From positions 191,192-255,191 of the forward strand of contig NZ_JYMR01000056.1 in NCBI RefSeq assembly GCF_000938255.1: a stretch of DNA of 64,000 nucleotides, given 5' to 3'. This document shows, piece by piece, positions 1-8,109 of this stretch. The translations under genes and the position numbers were made by a program. Numbering within the stretch: position 1 is the stretch's first letter; the number at the start of each line of letters is the position of its first letter. Source of the DNA: Bradyrhizobium sp. LTSP849 (GTDB lineage Bacteria > Pseudomonadota > Alphaproteobacteria > Rhizobiales > Xanthobacteraceae). The notes below the pieces were generated by a model. It was given only the letters and a program-made list of their open reading frames with translations. It did no database searches and was not told the DNA's origin.

Positions 1-22
1 GCCTCTCTCCGCTGGGAGAGGC
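1..22. repeat. Short GC-rich hairpin at window edge
   Basis: The arms GCCTCTC (1-7) and GAGAGGC (16-22) pair around an 8-nt centre. It lies just 3' of the metallo-beta-lactamase gene on the minus strand and resembles the CTCTCCC/GGGAGAG palindromes found elsewhere in this window. It could be a REP remnant or part of a transcription end; the window edge prevents a decision. Confidence 0.45.
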
Positions 23-39
23 GGCGCGCGCGAACCACA

Positions 40-930
40 TTATTTCGCGGGCTGAAGCGCCGCCATCTGCTTGGCGAGCTGCTTGTCGAAATCCTCCGAC
101 AGGCCGGTCGCGTAAGTCGTAAGCTCGCCCGGCTTGACGAACGGATTCGGCGAGCTGTCCTTTATCTGCTGCGCGCGCTTGTCCTGCATGCCATAGACCT
201 CGGGATGCGGCCCGAGCAGCACATCAATCTTCATTGCCTTGGCCTTGGCGAAGGTTGAGCGATAGTCGTCGACGATGCCGGCATAGGTCGGCTGACCGAC
301 CAGCCGGTTCAGCGCCACGGTGCCGCTACAGAAGAACAGCACCTCGCGGTCCTGGCTGCCGTCCTTGACGGTCATTTCCCAGCTTGTGCAGCCCGGCGAA
401 TGGCCCGGTGTTTCGTGTGCCGTCAGCGTGGTGTCGCCGAGGGTGACCTTGTCGCCCTCCTTCACGGCGCGGTCGACCTTCACTGCGGGGAAGGCGAGAT
501 CCTCGTTCTTCTCGTCGCCGGGATAATAGCCGCCTTCGAGCAGCGCCTTGTCGCGCTCACCGGCCACGAGCTGCGCGCCGGTCTCCTTCTTGATCTCGGC
601 GAAGCCGCCGGTGTGGTCGAAATGCGCGTGCGTGTTGAGGATGTACTTGATGTCGGCGACCTTGAATCCGAGCTTTGCGATGTTGTCCTTGATCATGCCG
701 GTTGACTGGGGAAGGGCCGTATCCATCAGGATCAGTCCTTGCGAGGTCTTGATGATGTAGACGGCGATGCCGTCGGTGCCGACATAATAGATGTTGCCGA
801 TGAGCTGGAACGGCTCGAACGGCGTGGTCCACTTCTTGGTGACCGCCGCAATGAAATCCTTGACGGTTTGCGCCTGCGCAACCGGTGCGAACAGTGCCAG
901 CGCGCACAGCGCGGCCGTGAGCTTTCTCAT
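40..930 (-). CDS. Subclass B3 metallo-beta-lactamase, BJP-1-like
   Basis: Periplasmic zinc hydrolase of 296 aa. Residues 1-20 form a signal peptide ending AQA. The metal-site motif HAHFDH gives H101, H103, D105 and H106; H177 (in TPGHSPG) and H242 (in GPHPE) complete the two-zinc site of subclass B3. The sequence closely resembles BJP-1, the beta-lactamase described from Bradyrhizobium japonicum, including the segments GTDGIAVY and FFCSGTVALNRLVGQP. B3 enzymes hydrolyse penicillins, cephalosporins and carbapenems, but chromosomal copies in soil bacteria may have other natural substrates. The gene stands alone and is divergent from the esterase at 1199. The start chosen gives the signal peptide. 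Confidence 0.93.
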   Translation of the reverse strand: MRKLTAALCALALFAPVAQAQTVKDFIAAVTKKWTTPFEPFQLIGNIYYVGTDGIAVYIIKTSQGLILMDTALPQSTGMIKDNIAKLGFKVADIKYILNTHAHFDHTGGFAEIKKETGAQLVAGERDKALLEGGYYPGDEKNEDLAFPAVKVDRAVKEGDKVTLGDTTLTAHETPGHSPGCTSWEMTVKDGSQDREVLFFCSGTVALNRLVGQPTYAGIVDDYRSTFAKAKAMKIDVLLGPHPEVYGMQDKRAQQIKDSSPNPFVKPGELTTYATGLSEDFDKQLAKQMAALQPAK

Positions 931-1198
931 CGTTTTCCTCCCAAAGTGTTCTTGTCGTTATGATTGCACGTGACGTTCGCGCGCCTCGACCTACCGCAAG
1001 CTACGTGTTGCGCGATAAGGCAGCAACGGCCTCATGTTCGAAAAATTTCGCGCCATGCGCGGAATAACGATCCCTGTCCGGTTTGAGCATGGCGGCTATT
1101 GCTGCAACGCGGTCGCCCGGCGTTTGACCGCGCGCGGGCCACCCGCCATACTTCCTCTCAAGACGAGCCTGCAAGACTCGTCGGCACCGGGAGCTGAA

Positions 1199-2527
1199 AT
1201 GACCAATTCATTGTCCGTCCTTGCGGGGACGCTGATTTCCCTCGTCTCCTTCACGTCAATTGCCAGTTCGATTGCCTTGGCGCAGCCGGCCTGCGTCACC
1301 CAGAACATGGCCGTGCCGCCGGGCGCCAACACCACCGACAAGGCGGCGCCATTCTTCATCGACACGACGGGCCTCGATTTCAAGACGACGCCGCCGACGC
1401 GCGATCCCTCGAACCCGAACTATCCGCGCGCGACCGAGCTGCCCGATGGCATGCTGCCGCCGCCAGGCGCCGAGGGCAATTTCATCATCGGCCCCACCCA
1501 CAATCCCGCGCCGGAGACCATAGCGAAAGAAGGTGTCCCACGTGGCACGACAAAATCCTTCACGCTCACGTCGAAGGACAGCACGATCTACAATCCCGGC
1601 CTGATCCGCGACGACGTTGCCGGATGCAGCAACTCCTCGATCATGACGACCGTCACCGCGCCGGACGACAAGTCGAACATGATCGTCACCGCCAGCCATC
1701 CCGGCGTGTGGTCGCGCACGATCGACGTCTATGTGCCGGCGCAATATGTCGCCGGCACGGAGGTGCCGTTCATCGTGATCGGCGACGGTGGCTCCGCCGC
1801 GTACAAGGATCTCCCCACCACGCTCGATAATCTCATCGCGCAGCGCCGTGTGCCGCCGATGATCGCGATCCAGATCGGCAATGGCGGCCAGGATGCGCAG
1901 GGCAGTCAGCGCGGGCGGGAATATGACGCGGTGTCCGGCGCCTACACGCAGTTCGTCGAGCGCGAGGTGCTGCCGCTGGTCGAGCAGCAGACCGGCGTCA
2001 AGCTCACCAGGAATCCGGATGGGCGCGCGACCATGGGGCTGAGCTCGAGCGGCGTGGCGGCCTTCACCATGGCGTGGTTCTATCCCGATCTCTATCACCG
2101 CGTGCTGGCGTTCTCGCCGACGATGGTCAACCAGCAATGGCCGCACGATCCCTCGCTACGCGGCGGTGCCTGGGAATATCACAGCGGATGGACCGGGCCG
2201 GCCACGCCCAATCTCATTTCGAAAGCCGGCGTGCTCACGCCCGCCGATCCGCCTGGCGTACCGCTGATCCTGAGCGCGCCGACCAAGCCGATCCGCTTCT
2301 GGTTCTTCGGTGGCGACCAGGACCTGTTCTATCCCAACCCCACCATTCCCGATGGCATGCACGACTGGACCTTGTCGAACGCGCTGACAGCAAAGGTACT
2401 GGCGGAGAAGGGTTACCACTACCAGTTCCTGTTCGTGCGCAACGCCAAGCACGTCGACCGGCCGACGATCGCGCAAACGCTGCCGTCGGCGCTGGAGTGG
2501 GTCTGGAAGGGTTATCCGATTCCCTGA
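1199..2527 (+). CDS. Secreted esterase, enterochelin-esterase-like alpha/beta hydrolase
   Basis: A 442-aa exported protein when started at the ATG at 1199. That start gives a hydrophobic leader (LAGTLISLVSF, cleavage near ALA-QP); an in-frame upstream ATG at 1034 would add 55 residues with no signal-like character. The C-terminal half is an esterase D / enterochelin esterase-type fold, with the nucleophile in GLSSSG (S282), a GGDQDLF segment that may carry the acid, and NAKHVDR near the end supplying a candidate histidine. The N-terminal 150 residues are Pro/Asp-rich and unassigned. Substrate is unknown; ester-linked siderophores or oligomeric esters are possible. It is divergent from the beta-lactamase gene. 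Confidence 0.8.
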   Translation: MTNSLSVLAGTLISLVSFTSIASSIALAQPACVTQNMAVPPGANTTDKAAPFFIDTTGLDFKTTPPTRDPSNPNYPRATELPDGMLPPPGAEGNFIIGPTHNPAPETIAKEGVPRGTTKSFTLTSKDSTIYNPGLIRDDVAGCSNSSIMTTVTAPDDKSNMIVTASHPGVWSRTIDVYVPAQYVAGTEVPFIVIGDGGSAAYKDLPTTLDNLIAQRRVPPMIAIQIGNGGQDAQGSQRGREYDAVSGAYTQFVEREVLPLVEQQTGVKLTRNPDGRATMGLSSSGVAAFTMAWFYPDLYHRVLAFSPTMVNQQWPHDPSLRGGAWEYHSGWTGPATPNLISKAGVLTPADPPGVPLILSAPTKPIRFWFFGGDQDLFYPNPTIPDGMHDWTLSNALTAKVLAEKGYHYQFLFVRNAKHVDRPTIAQTLPSALEWVWKGYPIP

Positions 2528-2549
2528 GCGCGCAAGCCGCGAGAGGCGC

Positions 2550-2846
2550 CTAGTGCCCGATCGTCACGCCGGCGGTCGAGCGCATCGCGTCCTTCAGGCT
2601 CGTTGCGTTCATGTCGTCGAGCACTTGCCGCGTCAGCACAGTGGTCTGGCCGGGCGTGTTGAGGATCGTCTCGCCGCGCGAGGAGGAGAGCCGGTCGGCC
2701 TTGTAAGGTGCAGCCGGATCGATAGCGGGTGTCGTCGCAGGCGCGTGGCGCTGCCGTTTGCTGGAAGCGGCAAACGCGCCTTGCGAGACACAGAGGGCGG
2801 CGATCACGATCAGTCGCAACAATTTCGCGGGCATGCGATCTCCCAT
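2550..2846 (-). pseudogene. TonB-dependent receptor fragment: signal peptide plus start of plug
   Basis: The 98 codons encode a signal peptide (second Met at codon 5, ending QGAFA), a Pro/Thr linker, and then ETILNTPGQTTVLTRQVLDD...AMRSTAGVTIG, which is the opening of a TonB-receptor plug domain. The frame stops at the point where a full receptor would continue with the rest of the plug and a barrel of several hundred residues. No barrel sequence follows: the esterase gene ends 22 bp away on the other strand. It is most simply a truncated receptor remnant. A functional short secreted protein cannot be excluded because the remaining frame is intact. Confidence 0.6.
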
Positions 2847-2897
2847 ATCCAGGGTGTCAGCCTAGCATATGGTGAGCATCGTCGCAGAGCGAAAGGA

Positions 2898-3926
2898 TCA
2901 GGCGAGAGCGGCCTGGCGTTCCCGCACCGGCTCGCGAACCCGGTCGGATTTCCCTGGCTCGGCGAGCCGGGTGAAGCTGCGCTTGTCCGCCTGCGCGGGC
3001 GCATCGACGATCACGCCTTCGCAGACAATCTGGCCGCCGAGCATCTTGAATTCCAGCTTGTCGTAGCGCGGCAAGTTCTCGCCAGGCGCAGGCGGCAGCA
3101 GTTCGACGCGCCCCTGGATGTTCAGCGTGGCATCGCCGGTGCCGTGAAGCCGCGGATTCCACATCCTGATGCCGGTCTCAGTCCAGCGTTGCCGGATCAG
3201 CGTGGCGCGATCGACGGGTTCGGCAGCTTTCGCACGAGCCTTCGGTGCGCTGCGGATCTCCGGAGCGGGAGACGCAAGGACAGGCTCAGGCTCGTTGCTC
3301 GTCGGGACAATGGGGGAGTCGGCGGACGAGCTGTCCGCGGCAACGATGGTGATGGGCAGAAGATCGTTCGCGAGGACCGGCTCGATCTCCACCGTGACGC
3401 TGGGAGATGCCTCGCTGTCGACGCTGACCGCGGGAACAGCGGCCGAAGCGGTCTCGACCTCGACAGATGAGACGAAGGCCTCCTCCGCAACGACAGGTTC
3501 AACGTCCGTCGGGAGTTCGGCAGGCGGCTCGCTGCCGATGATGAGTTCAGGGATATCAGCCGGCTCGTTGTCGACGTCAAACGAGACCGACGCCTCTTCT
3601 TCGACGATCGGCCCAATTTCCGGGAGCACGGCTCGAGATGACTCGTCGCTGACCTGGATATCGGCCGGCGCGGCCGATGGGCTCTCCGCGATGACAGAGA
3701 CAGTCGTATCATCGTCTGCGGCCGCGATGTCTGCGTCGTTGTGCAACGCCTCGGTGCTGATACCGATGTCTAGAGCCGGAGCGACGTCGACGATGACGGC
3801 AGGCGGCTCGTCCGCGACGATCGGTGCCACGTCAATGCTGCCGCCGTGCGGCAAGGGCCGAAGCCGGGTGAACGCCCATTTCACCGCAGGAATGCGGCGC
3901 AGCAACGATATCAGTCTCGAAAGCAC
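2898..3926 (-). CDS. Hypothetical protein with long acidic low-complexity middle
   Basis: A 342-aa protein not recognised as any family. Residues 1-25 are basic and hydrophobic (RLISLLRRIPAVKWAF) and may bind membrane. Residues 30-210 are an acidic Val/Ala/Glu/Asp/Pro-rich stretch with degenerate repeats of the kind xEPVVAEEA. The C-terminal ~100 residues are better ordered (RQRWTETGIRMWNPRLHGTG, then a segment with LEFKMLGGQIVCEG) and are probably the conserved functional part. The reading frame is long and codon use is GC3-rich like its neighbours, which supports coding. Function unknown. Confidence 0.65.
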   Translation of the reverse strand: MLSRLISLLRRIPAVKWAFTRLRPLPHGGSIDVAPIVADEPPAVIVDVAPALDIGISTEALHNDADIAAADDDTTVSVIAESPSAAPADIQVSDESSRAVLPEIGPIVEEEASVSFDVDNEPADIPELIIGSEPPAELPTDVEPVVAEEAFVSSVEVETASAAVPAVSVDSEASPSVTVEIEPVLANDLLPITIVAADSSSADSPIVPTSNEPEPVLASPAPEIRSAPKARAKAAEPVDRATLIRQRWTETGIRMWNPRLHGTGDATLNIQGRVELLPPAPGENLPRYDKLEFKMLGGQIVCEGVIVDAPAQADKRSFTRLAEPGKSDRVREPVRERQAALA

Positions 3927-4107
3927 TGGGAGTTGTCCAAGAGGTACTCAGCTTGAGGCAGTCGCTGATTCGCCAGCATTGCAAAAAACTGCCCCGGCCG
4001 TCACACCGCTGTCAATGTAGGTGGGACCAATTGCAGAACATCCACGCATCCGCCGCGTGCGAGAGAGCAATGCAGGTGACATCTCGCCTGTGGCCGCGAC
4101 GCAGCGT

Positions 4108-4410
4108 TCATTCGAAATGCATGGATGCAAGAGGATCATCTTCGCGATCGGGCAGGCGCGTCGTCGGAGGAAGCGAGGCGTGCTCCGCTTTGCGGATGTG
4201 CGGAAGAACCGGCTTGCGAGCGAGCGCGACAGAGGCGGCACGGATCGAGACGAGCCCATCACATTCCGCTCGTTCAGCGCCCCACGCGCAGTCGGCGCTT
4301 GAGGGCGCGGCGATGCCTGCGCCGGGGTCACCGGGCCAGGCCTGCGCCGGACCAGCTATCGCGAGCGAGAGGATGAGCCGAAAGGCTGTGACGATGGCTG
4401 TCTTTGTCAT
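4108..4410 (-). CDS. Small secreted hypothetical protein
   Basis: A 100-aa frame beginning MTKTAIVTAFRLILSLAIAG, a plausible signal peptide ending GPAQA. A GGAG lies 8 nt before this ATG; the ATG four codons upstream has none. The mature part has two cysteines (SADCAWGAERAEC) and no recognised domain. Support rests on the signal peptide and ribosome site only. Confidence 0.45.
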   Translation of the reverse strand: MTKTAIVTAFRLILSLAIAGPAQAWPGDPGAGIAAPSSADCAWGAERAECDGLVSIRAASVALARKPVLPHIRKAEHASLPPTTRLPDREDDPLASMHFE

Positions 4411-4642
4411 GGGAGGCTCCAAGCAGGTCTATCGAAAGGATCGGGCCGGAGGCGCAATATTCCGCGCCGCTGCATGATCTCGCGGCCGCTCACGCGAGGT
4501 TCAAAAGCCGTGAGGCAGGCGTGAGGGGCGCCCTCGTTCGCAGGCGATGAACTGTTCCGGGAACCAGGATGCGACAAAGCACCACCGCAGAGTTCCGGGG
4601 CGCCGCGCCTAGGATGGGTGGGCAGCAAGGCGAAACGCTCGC

Positions 4643-4918
4643 ATGTCCGATCCTCCCGAAGACAGGATCGTTCCGATCCGTTCGTTGCAAGGCGCGAGGC
4701 TCGACGAGCGCTTCGACGCAACGCTTGCCGATCTTCAGGGCCGGCGCGACGAACTCGTGCAAGTCATCGCGCGTCTTGGCGAAGGATTGGCCGTGATCGA
4801 TCAGGCGGCCGCAAGCGGATCGGCGCAGTCGGCGCGGGATCTTCTCGATCTCCTCGCCACGGCCAAAGTCCAGCTGGACGAGGTGTCGGCCATCATCGAG
4901 AGACTGCGATCGTCGTGA
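4643..4918 (+). CDS. Small helical hypothetical protein
   Basis: A 91-aa, mostly helical, acidic protein (RRDELVQVIARLGEGL, then LLDLLATAKVQLDEVSAIIERL) of a coiled-coil-like character. No signal peptide and no recognised family. It converges on the aquaglyceroporin gene, whose stop is 15 bp away. Coding status is plausible from heptad-like spacing and absence of rare codons, but no strong Shine-Dalgarno is seen. Confidence 0.5.
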   Translation: MSDPPEDRIVPIRSLQGARLDERFDATLADLQGRRDELVQVIARLGEGLAVIDQAAASGSAQSARDLLDLLATAKVQLDEVSAIIERLRSS

Positions 4919-4933
4919 CAGCCATGCCGGCTT

Positions 4934-5626
4934 TCAGGAGACCTGTGGTGAGGCGCCCCGCTTCACGGAGCATCCGCTCCAAAGCCAGTTCGCGAGCGGA
5001 ATGGCAAGGATCGCCCCAACAAGCTGCGCGGCAATGAAAGCTGGCACGCCGTGCGGGGCGATGCCTGCGAACGTGTCGGACAGCGATCGGGCGATGGTGA
5101 CCGCGGGATTGGCAAACGACGTCGAGGCCGTGAACCAGTAGGCCGAAATGACGTACAGGCCGACGGCGTAAGGAACGGCGGCGGGGGTTCGCGATGCGAC
5201 ACCGAGGATTGTCAACAGCAGACCGAAAGTCGCCACGGCCTCGGCGAGCCATTGTCCCGCTCCGGTGCGGACTGTCAGAGAAAGCTGGAGCACGGAAAGC
5301 TCGAACATCAGATGCGCGATCCACACGCCTATGATCGCGCCGGCGATCTGTGCGACGATGTAGATCGCAGCATCGGTCCATGGCGTCTCGCCGCGTAGCG
5401 CGAATGCCAGCGTTACCGCCGGATTGAAGTGGGCGCCCGATATCGGGCCAAACATCAGGATCAGCACGACGAGGATGGCGCCTGTGGCGATCGTATTGCA
5501 CAACAGCGCTAGCGCAATGTTTCCGCCCGAGAGCTTTTGGGCCATGATTCCCGAGCCGACCACCGCGGCAAGCAGGAACGTGGTCCCGAGCCATTCGGCA
5601 AAGGCACGCTGTGCAAGGGCCGGCAT
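4934..5626 (-). CDS. aqpS: Aquaglyceroporin of the arsenic operon, AqpS-like
   Basis: A 230-aa MIP-family channel with six expected membrane helices and both half-helix motifs (HFNPAVT with NPA at 68-70, FANPAVT with NPA at 173-175). Its ATG overlaps the arsC stop in an ATGA, so the two are translationally coupled. In Sinorhizobium meliloti AqpS replaces an arsenite pump: arsenate reduced by ArsC leaves as As(OH)3 down its gradient. The same role is inferred here because no arsB or acr3 is present. A longer in-frame reading upstream runs through arsC and is not used. Confidence 0.9.
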   Translation of the reverse strand: MPALAQRAFAEWLGTTFLLAAVVGSGIMAQKLSGGNIALALLCNTIATGAILVVLILMFGPISGAHFNPAVTLAFALRGETPWTDAAIYIVAQIAGAIIGVWIAHLMFELSVLQLSLTVRTGAGQWLAEAVATFGLLLTILGVASRTPAAVPYAVGLYVISAYWFTASTSFANPAVTIARSLSDTFAGIAPHGVPAFIAAQLVGAILAIPLANWLWSGCSVKRGASPQVS

Positions 5627-6036
5627 CAGGCGCCACGGTCCAGCCGGACGCGCTCGCCGTCTTCCTTGACGAACTCGCCCTGCTGCCCGGGCAGGAGATC
5701 CAGCACCAGCTCGGAGGGACGGCAGAGCTTGACGCCCTTTGGCGTGACCACGATCGGCCTGTTGATCAGGATCGGATGCGTCATCATGGCGTCGAGAAGC
5801 TGCTCGTCGGTCAGGGCCGCGCTGCCGAGCCCGAGCTCGGCATAGGGCGTGCCCTTCTCGCGCAGCAGGTCGCGCAACGAGAGCCCCATGCGCGCGGCAA
5901 GCTGCTGCAACAGCGTGCGCGACGGTGGCGTCTTCAGATATTCGATCACATGCGGCTCGATGCCGCCGTTCTGGATCATGGCGAGCGTGTTGCGCGAGGT
6001 GCCGCAGGCAGGATTGTGGTAGATGATCGCGTCCAT
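5626..6036 (-). CDS. arsC: Glutaredoxin-linked arsenate reductase
   Basis: A 136-aa cytoplasmic enzyme reducing arsenate to arsenite with glutathione and glutaredoxin. The active-site cysteine is C11 in YHNPACGTSRNT. The region IVVTPKGVKLCRPSE matches the substrate-binding arginine segment of plasmid R773-type ArsC. The start is the ATG at 6036, 11 bp past the end of the ArsI gene; in-frame upstream codons lie inside the preceding gene. It belongs to the arsR-arsI-arsC-aqpS operon. Confidence 0.93.
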   Translation of the reverse strand: MDAIIYHNPACGTSRNTLAMIQNGGIEPHVIEYLKTPPSRTLLQQLAARMGLSLRDLLREKGTPYAELGLGSAALTDEQLLDAMMTHPILINRPIVVTPKGVKLCRPSELVLDLLPGQQGEFVKEDGERVRLDRGA

Positions 6037-6047
6037 GGCCAACACCT

Positions 6048-6518
6048 TCAGCAGCAGGCCTGTGACGGCTTCGGTGCCGCCTGCGGCGCGCAGCAAGCCG
6101 ATTGCTGCTCATGCGCGACCCGCGCGCGGTTCTCGCCGCTGCCGTCGCCGTAATCGGTGCTCTCGCCCGTGGTGTGAAAGGTTTCCCAGGCGATGCCCGC
6201 GGGATCGTCGATCCAGGATTTCTCCGACTTGGCATAGCAGCAAGCCGTCTGCCCCTGTTCGATCACGTTGCCGCCGGCCTGGCGCAGCCGCGCATAGACG
6301 TCTTGCAGCTCGTCGCCGGTCTCGACCTGGATGCCGAGATGGTCGAGGCCGGGCGCGCGTCCGCGCGTCGAGATCGCGAAGTTCACGCGGGGATCTTCGA
6401 GCATCCATTTGGCGTAGTCGGATTTCACCACCGAGGGCTCGCTTGCGAACAAGGCCGAATAGAACCCGATGGAGCGGGGAAGGTCGTCAACGGACACGTG
6501 GACGTGCAGGCGCTTCAT
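6048..6518 (-). CDS. arsI: ArsI-type organoarsenical C-As lyase, VOC dioxygenase
   Basis: A 156-aa vicinal-oxygen-chelate protein. ArsI enzymes are Fe(II) dioxygenases that cleave the carbon-arsenic bond of trivalent methyl- and aromatic arsenicals. Matching features are H5 (or H7), H60 and E112 as iron ligands, and the vicinal pair C93-C94 in QTACCYAKSEKSW that binds arsenic in known ArsI. Unusually, the C-terminus carries two further Cys pairs (SACC...QACC at the end). A CadI-like metalloenzyme of the same superfamily is the alternative name. It sits between arsR and arsC. Confidence 0.85.
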   Translation of the reverse strand: MKRLHVHVSVDDLPRSIGFYSALFASEPSVVKSDYAKWMLEDPRVNFAISTRGRAPGLDHLGIQVETGDELQDVYARLRQAGGNVIEQGQTACCYAKSEKSWIDDPAGIAWETFHTTGESTDYGDGSGENRARVAHEQQSACCAPQAAPKPSQACC

Positions 6519-6529
6519 GGTCTGTCCTT

Positions 6530-6874
6530 TCAGGCTGGAACCTTGCTGCGTTTTCGCGCGGGTTTCGAGGGTGTGACAGGAGCGCATGAAACGCCGCCAC
6601 AGCAGTTTTCGGTCAGGAAGCCGACGAGCGTATTCATGATCTCGAACCGCGCCGTATAGATCATCGAACGCCCCTCGCGCCGGACGGTGGCAAGACCAGC
6701 CATCCGCAGCCGGTCGAAGTGAAACGTCAGCGTATTGGGGGCGAGATCCAGTGCTTCCGCGATCGCGCCGGCGGCCATGCCGTCGGGACCGGCCTGCACC
6801 AGCAGGCGGAAGACGTCGAGGCGATTGTCCTGGGCAAGCGCGGCGAGCGCAGTGACGGCATCTGTCTTTTCCAT
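6530..6874 (-). CDS. arsR: ArsR-family arsenic-responsive repressor
   Basis: A 114-aa winged-helix repressor. The DNA-binding helix region (APNTLTFHFDRLRMAGLA) lacks the classical ELCVCDL sensor; instead C91, C92 and C97 lie in the C-terminal ENCCGGVSC, the arrangement of the Acidithiobacillus-type ArsR where three C-terminal cysteines bind As(III). It heads the operon arsR-arsI-arsC-aqpS and should repress it until arsenite binds. The inverted repeat starting directly at the base before the ATG is its likely operator. No Shine-Dalgarno is visible, so the message may be leaderless or weakly initiated. Confidence 0.92.
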   Translation of the reverse strand: MEKTDAVTALAALAQDNRLDVFRLLVQAGPDGMAAGAIAEALDLAPNTLTFHFDRLRMAGLATVRREGRSMIYTARFEIMNTLVGFLTENCCGGVSCAPVTPSKPARKRSKVPA

Positions 6875-6894
6875 ATTTCAACGAATATTGAAAT
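6875..6894. promoter_or_regulatory. Putative ArsR operator
   Basis: Perfect inverted repeat: ATTTCAA (6875-6881), 6-bp spacer, TTGAAAT (6888-6894). It abuts the arsR ATG, so a bound dimer would cover the promoter or transcription start. ArsR/SmtB operators typically are short AT-rich repeats of this kind. Confidence 0.75.
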
Positions 6895-6964
6895 GAAGGC
6901 GGCCTGTCAATCGCGTTCTTGGCCTGCTCATCGGCGATCTCGCCCCGTCGACGTCGCGATGCCG

Positions 6965-7555
6965 CTAGCGGAGGGAAGATTCGATGGCCTCTTCGATCTG
7001 CTTTTTGAATCGAGCTTTGAAATCGGGCACCTCGTAGCCCAGCGTCATTTCCAGATGCGTGTCACCGAGGACCAGCGAGACAAAAGTTGACGCCCTGACC
7101 GCGGCTGTCTTTTCGTCAAAGCGCTTCGCCAGGATTCTGGCGGCCATGCTCCGGGCCAATTGCGGACCGTGCTGATAGAATATGGCACCAAGCATCGGGA
7201 GACGGCCGGCCTCCGCGACAATGGCGCGATAAAGCGCCAGGCTGTCGGATGCAATCAGGCTGCGTGCGAGCAATTGTCCAAGCGCTCGCAATTCGTCTTT
7301 GATTGGGCGGTTGGTCGGATATGCGGGTTCGATCGCGCTGGCGCACATCGACTGCACCAAACCGAGAAACAACGCCTCCTTCGAGCCGAAGTGGCGATAA
7401 ACGGTTTGCTTGCCGACACCGGCGGCGGCAGCGACGTCGTCCATTGTCGCGGTCTCAAAACCATCGTGCAGGAATACGGTCTTGGCGCCTTCTAGGATTG
7501 CGGTCCGCTTACGGGTTTGCAGCGGGGTCAATTCGGGAATCGATGCTGAATTCAT
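6965..7555 (-). CDS. TetR/AcrR-family repressor
   Basis: A 196-aa regulator. Residues ~15-62 form the TetR helix-turn-helix (RTAILEGAKTVFLHDGFE...VAAAAGVGKQTVYRHFGSKEALF). The remaining ligand domain resembles the AefR-like TetR C-terminal type (PMLGAIFYQHGP). It is divergent from the DoxX gene, and two palindromes in the 176-bp intergenic region are its probable operators, implying repression of both genes. The inducer is unknown. Confidence 0.9.
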   Translation of the reverse strand: MNSASIPELTPLQTRKRTAILEGAKTVFLHDGFETATMDDVAAAAGVGKQTVYRHFGSKEALFLGLVQSMCASAIEPAYPTNRPIKDELRALGQLLARSLIASDSLALYRAIVAEAGRLPMLGAIFYQHGPQLARSMAARILAKRFDEKTAAVRASTFVSLVLGDTHLEMTLGYEVPDFKARFKKQIEEAIESSLR

Positions 7556-7586
7556 AGACCGGTGATAGCCGAAAAAATTGCTGTTG

Positions 7587-7606
7587 ACGAGACTGGTCAG
7601 TCTCGT
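7587..7606. promoter_or_regulatory. Putative TetR operator 1
   Basis: Palindrome ACGAGACT (7587-7594), spacer GGTC, AGTCTCGT (7599-7606). It carries the same 8-bp arms as the second site 35 bp away (centre to centre). It lies between the divergent TetR and DoxX genes. Confidence 0.8.
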
Positions 7607-7620
7607 TACTAAGCGTCCGC

Positions 7621-7642
7621 AACGAGACTACTCAGTCTCGTT
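7621..7642. promoter_or_regulatory. Putative TetR operator 2
   Basis: Palindrome AACGAGACT (7621-7629), spacer ACTC, AGTCTCGTT (7634-7642), 9-bp arms. Identical arms and spacer length to operator 1 but a different spacer sequence, which argues for a true two-site operator rather than a duplication of length. Confidence 0.8.
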
Positions 7643-7731
7643 CTCATCGGCTTGGCCGGTTAGGCGCGGGAGGAGTGGATCGTGAAACTCCTTCCCGGAA
7701 CAACAGGCCCAATGCAGGAACGGATGCATAG

Positions 7732-8109
7732 ATGTTCGCGGAAATCGTCTCATTTACTCCGGCCATCCTCGTCGGGGTTTTGGCCGTCGTATTCCTCCTC
7801 GCCGGTATGATCAATCTGAGCGGACGGGGCACGGTGAAGGCCGACTTCGTGCGTTGGGGCTTTCCAGCGGGTTTTCATCTTGTCTGTGGCGGACTGGAGC
7901 TTGTCGGCGCTGTGCTGTTGCTGGTGCCTTCGACCAGGCTCCTGGGTCTGGCGTTGCTTGGCGCGATCATGGTGGGCGCCATTGTCTCGCTCCTGCGCCA
8001 TCGGGAGCCGGTCTCGCATCTTGTGCCGGCTTTTGGTATTGCGATCCTTCTTGCACTCGCCGCGATGGCTCTGTCGGCGGGCGGCTTTTGGCCGCTTTAT
8101 CAGTCCTGA
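7732..8109 (+). CDS. DoxX-family membrane protein
   Basis: A 125-aa integral membrane protein with four hydrophobic helices (approx. 8-28, 45-66, 68-86, 98-118) in the DoxX/SURF4-like pattern (FLLAGMINLSG, GFHLVCGGLELVGAVLLL). It is the likely regulated target of the divergent TetR protein. DoxX proteins are linked to redox homeostasis or quinone-coupled functions; no specific role can be read here. Confidence 0.75.
   Translation: MFAEIVSFTPAILVGVLAVVFLLAGMINLSGRGTVKADFVRWGFPAGFHLVCGGLELVGAVLLLVPSTRLLGLALLGAIMVGAIVSLLRHREPVSHLVPAFGIAILLALAAMALSAGGFWPLYQS

Noticed and set aside
3948..4331. 127-codon minus-strand frame beside the small secreted protein gene
   Set aside because: Overlaps the better-supported frame at 4108-4410; Arg/Ser/Pro-rich composition without signal or domain.
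4934..6235. A 433-codon continuous minus-strand frame over aquaglyceroporin and arsC
   Set aside because: The first part is out of frame with arsC, and arsC plus its ATGA overlap with aqpS explain the region; only 4934-5626 has channel features.
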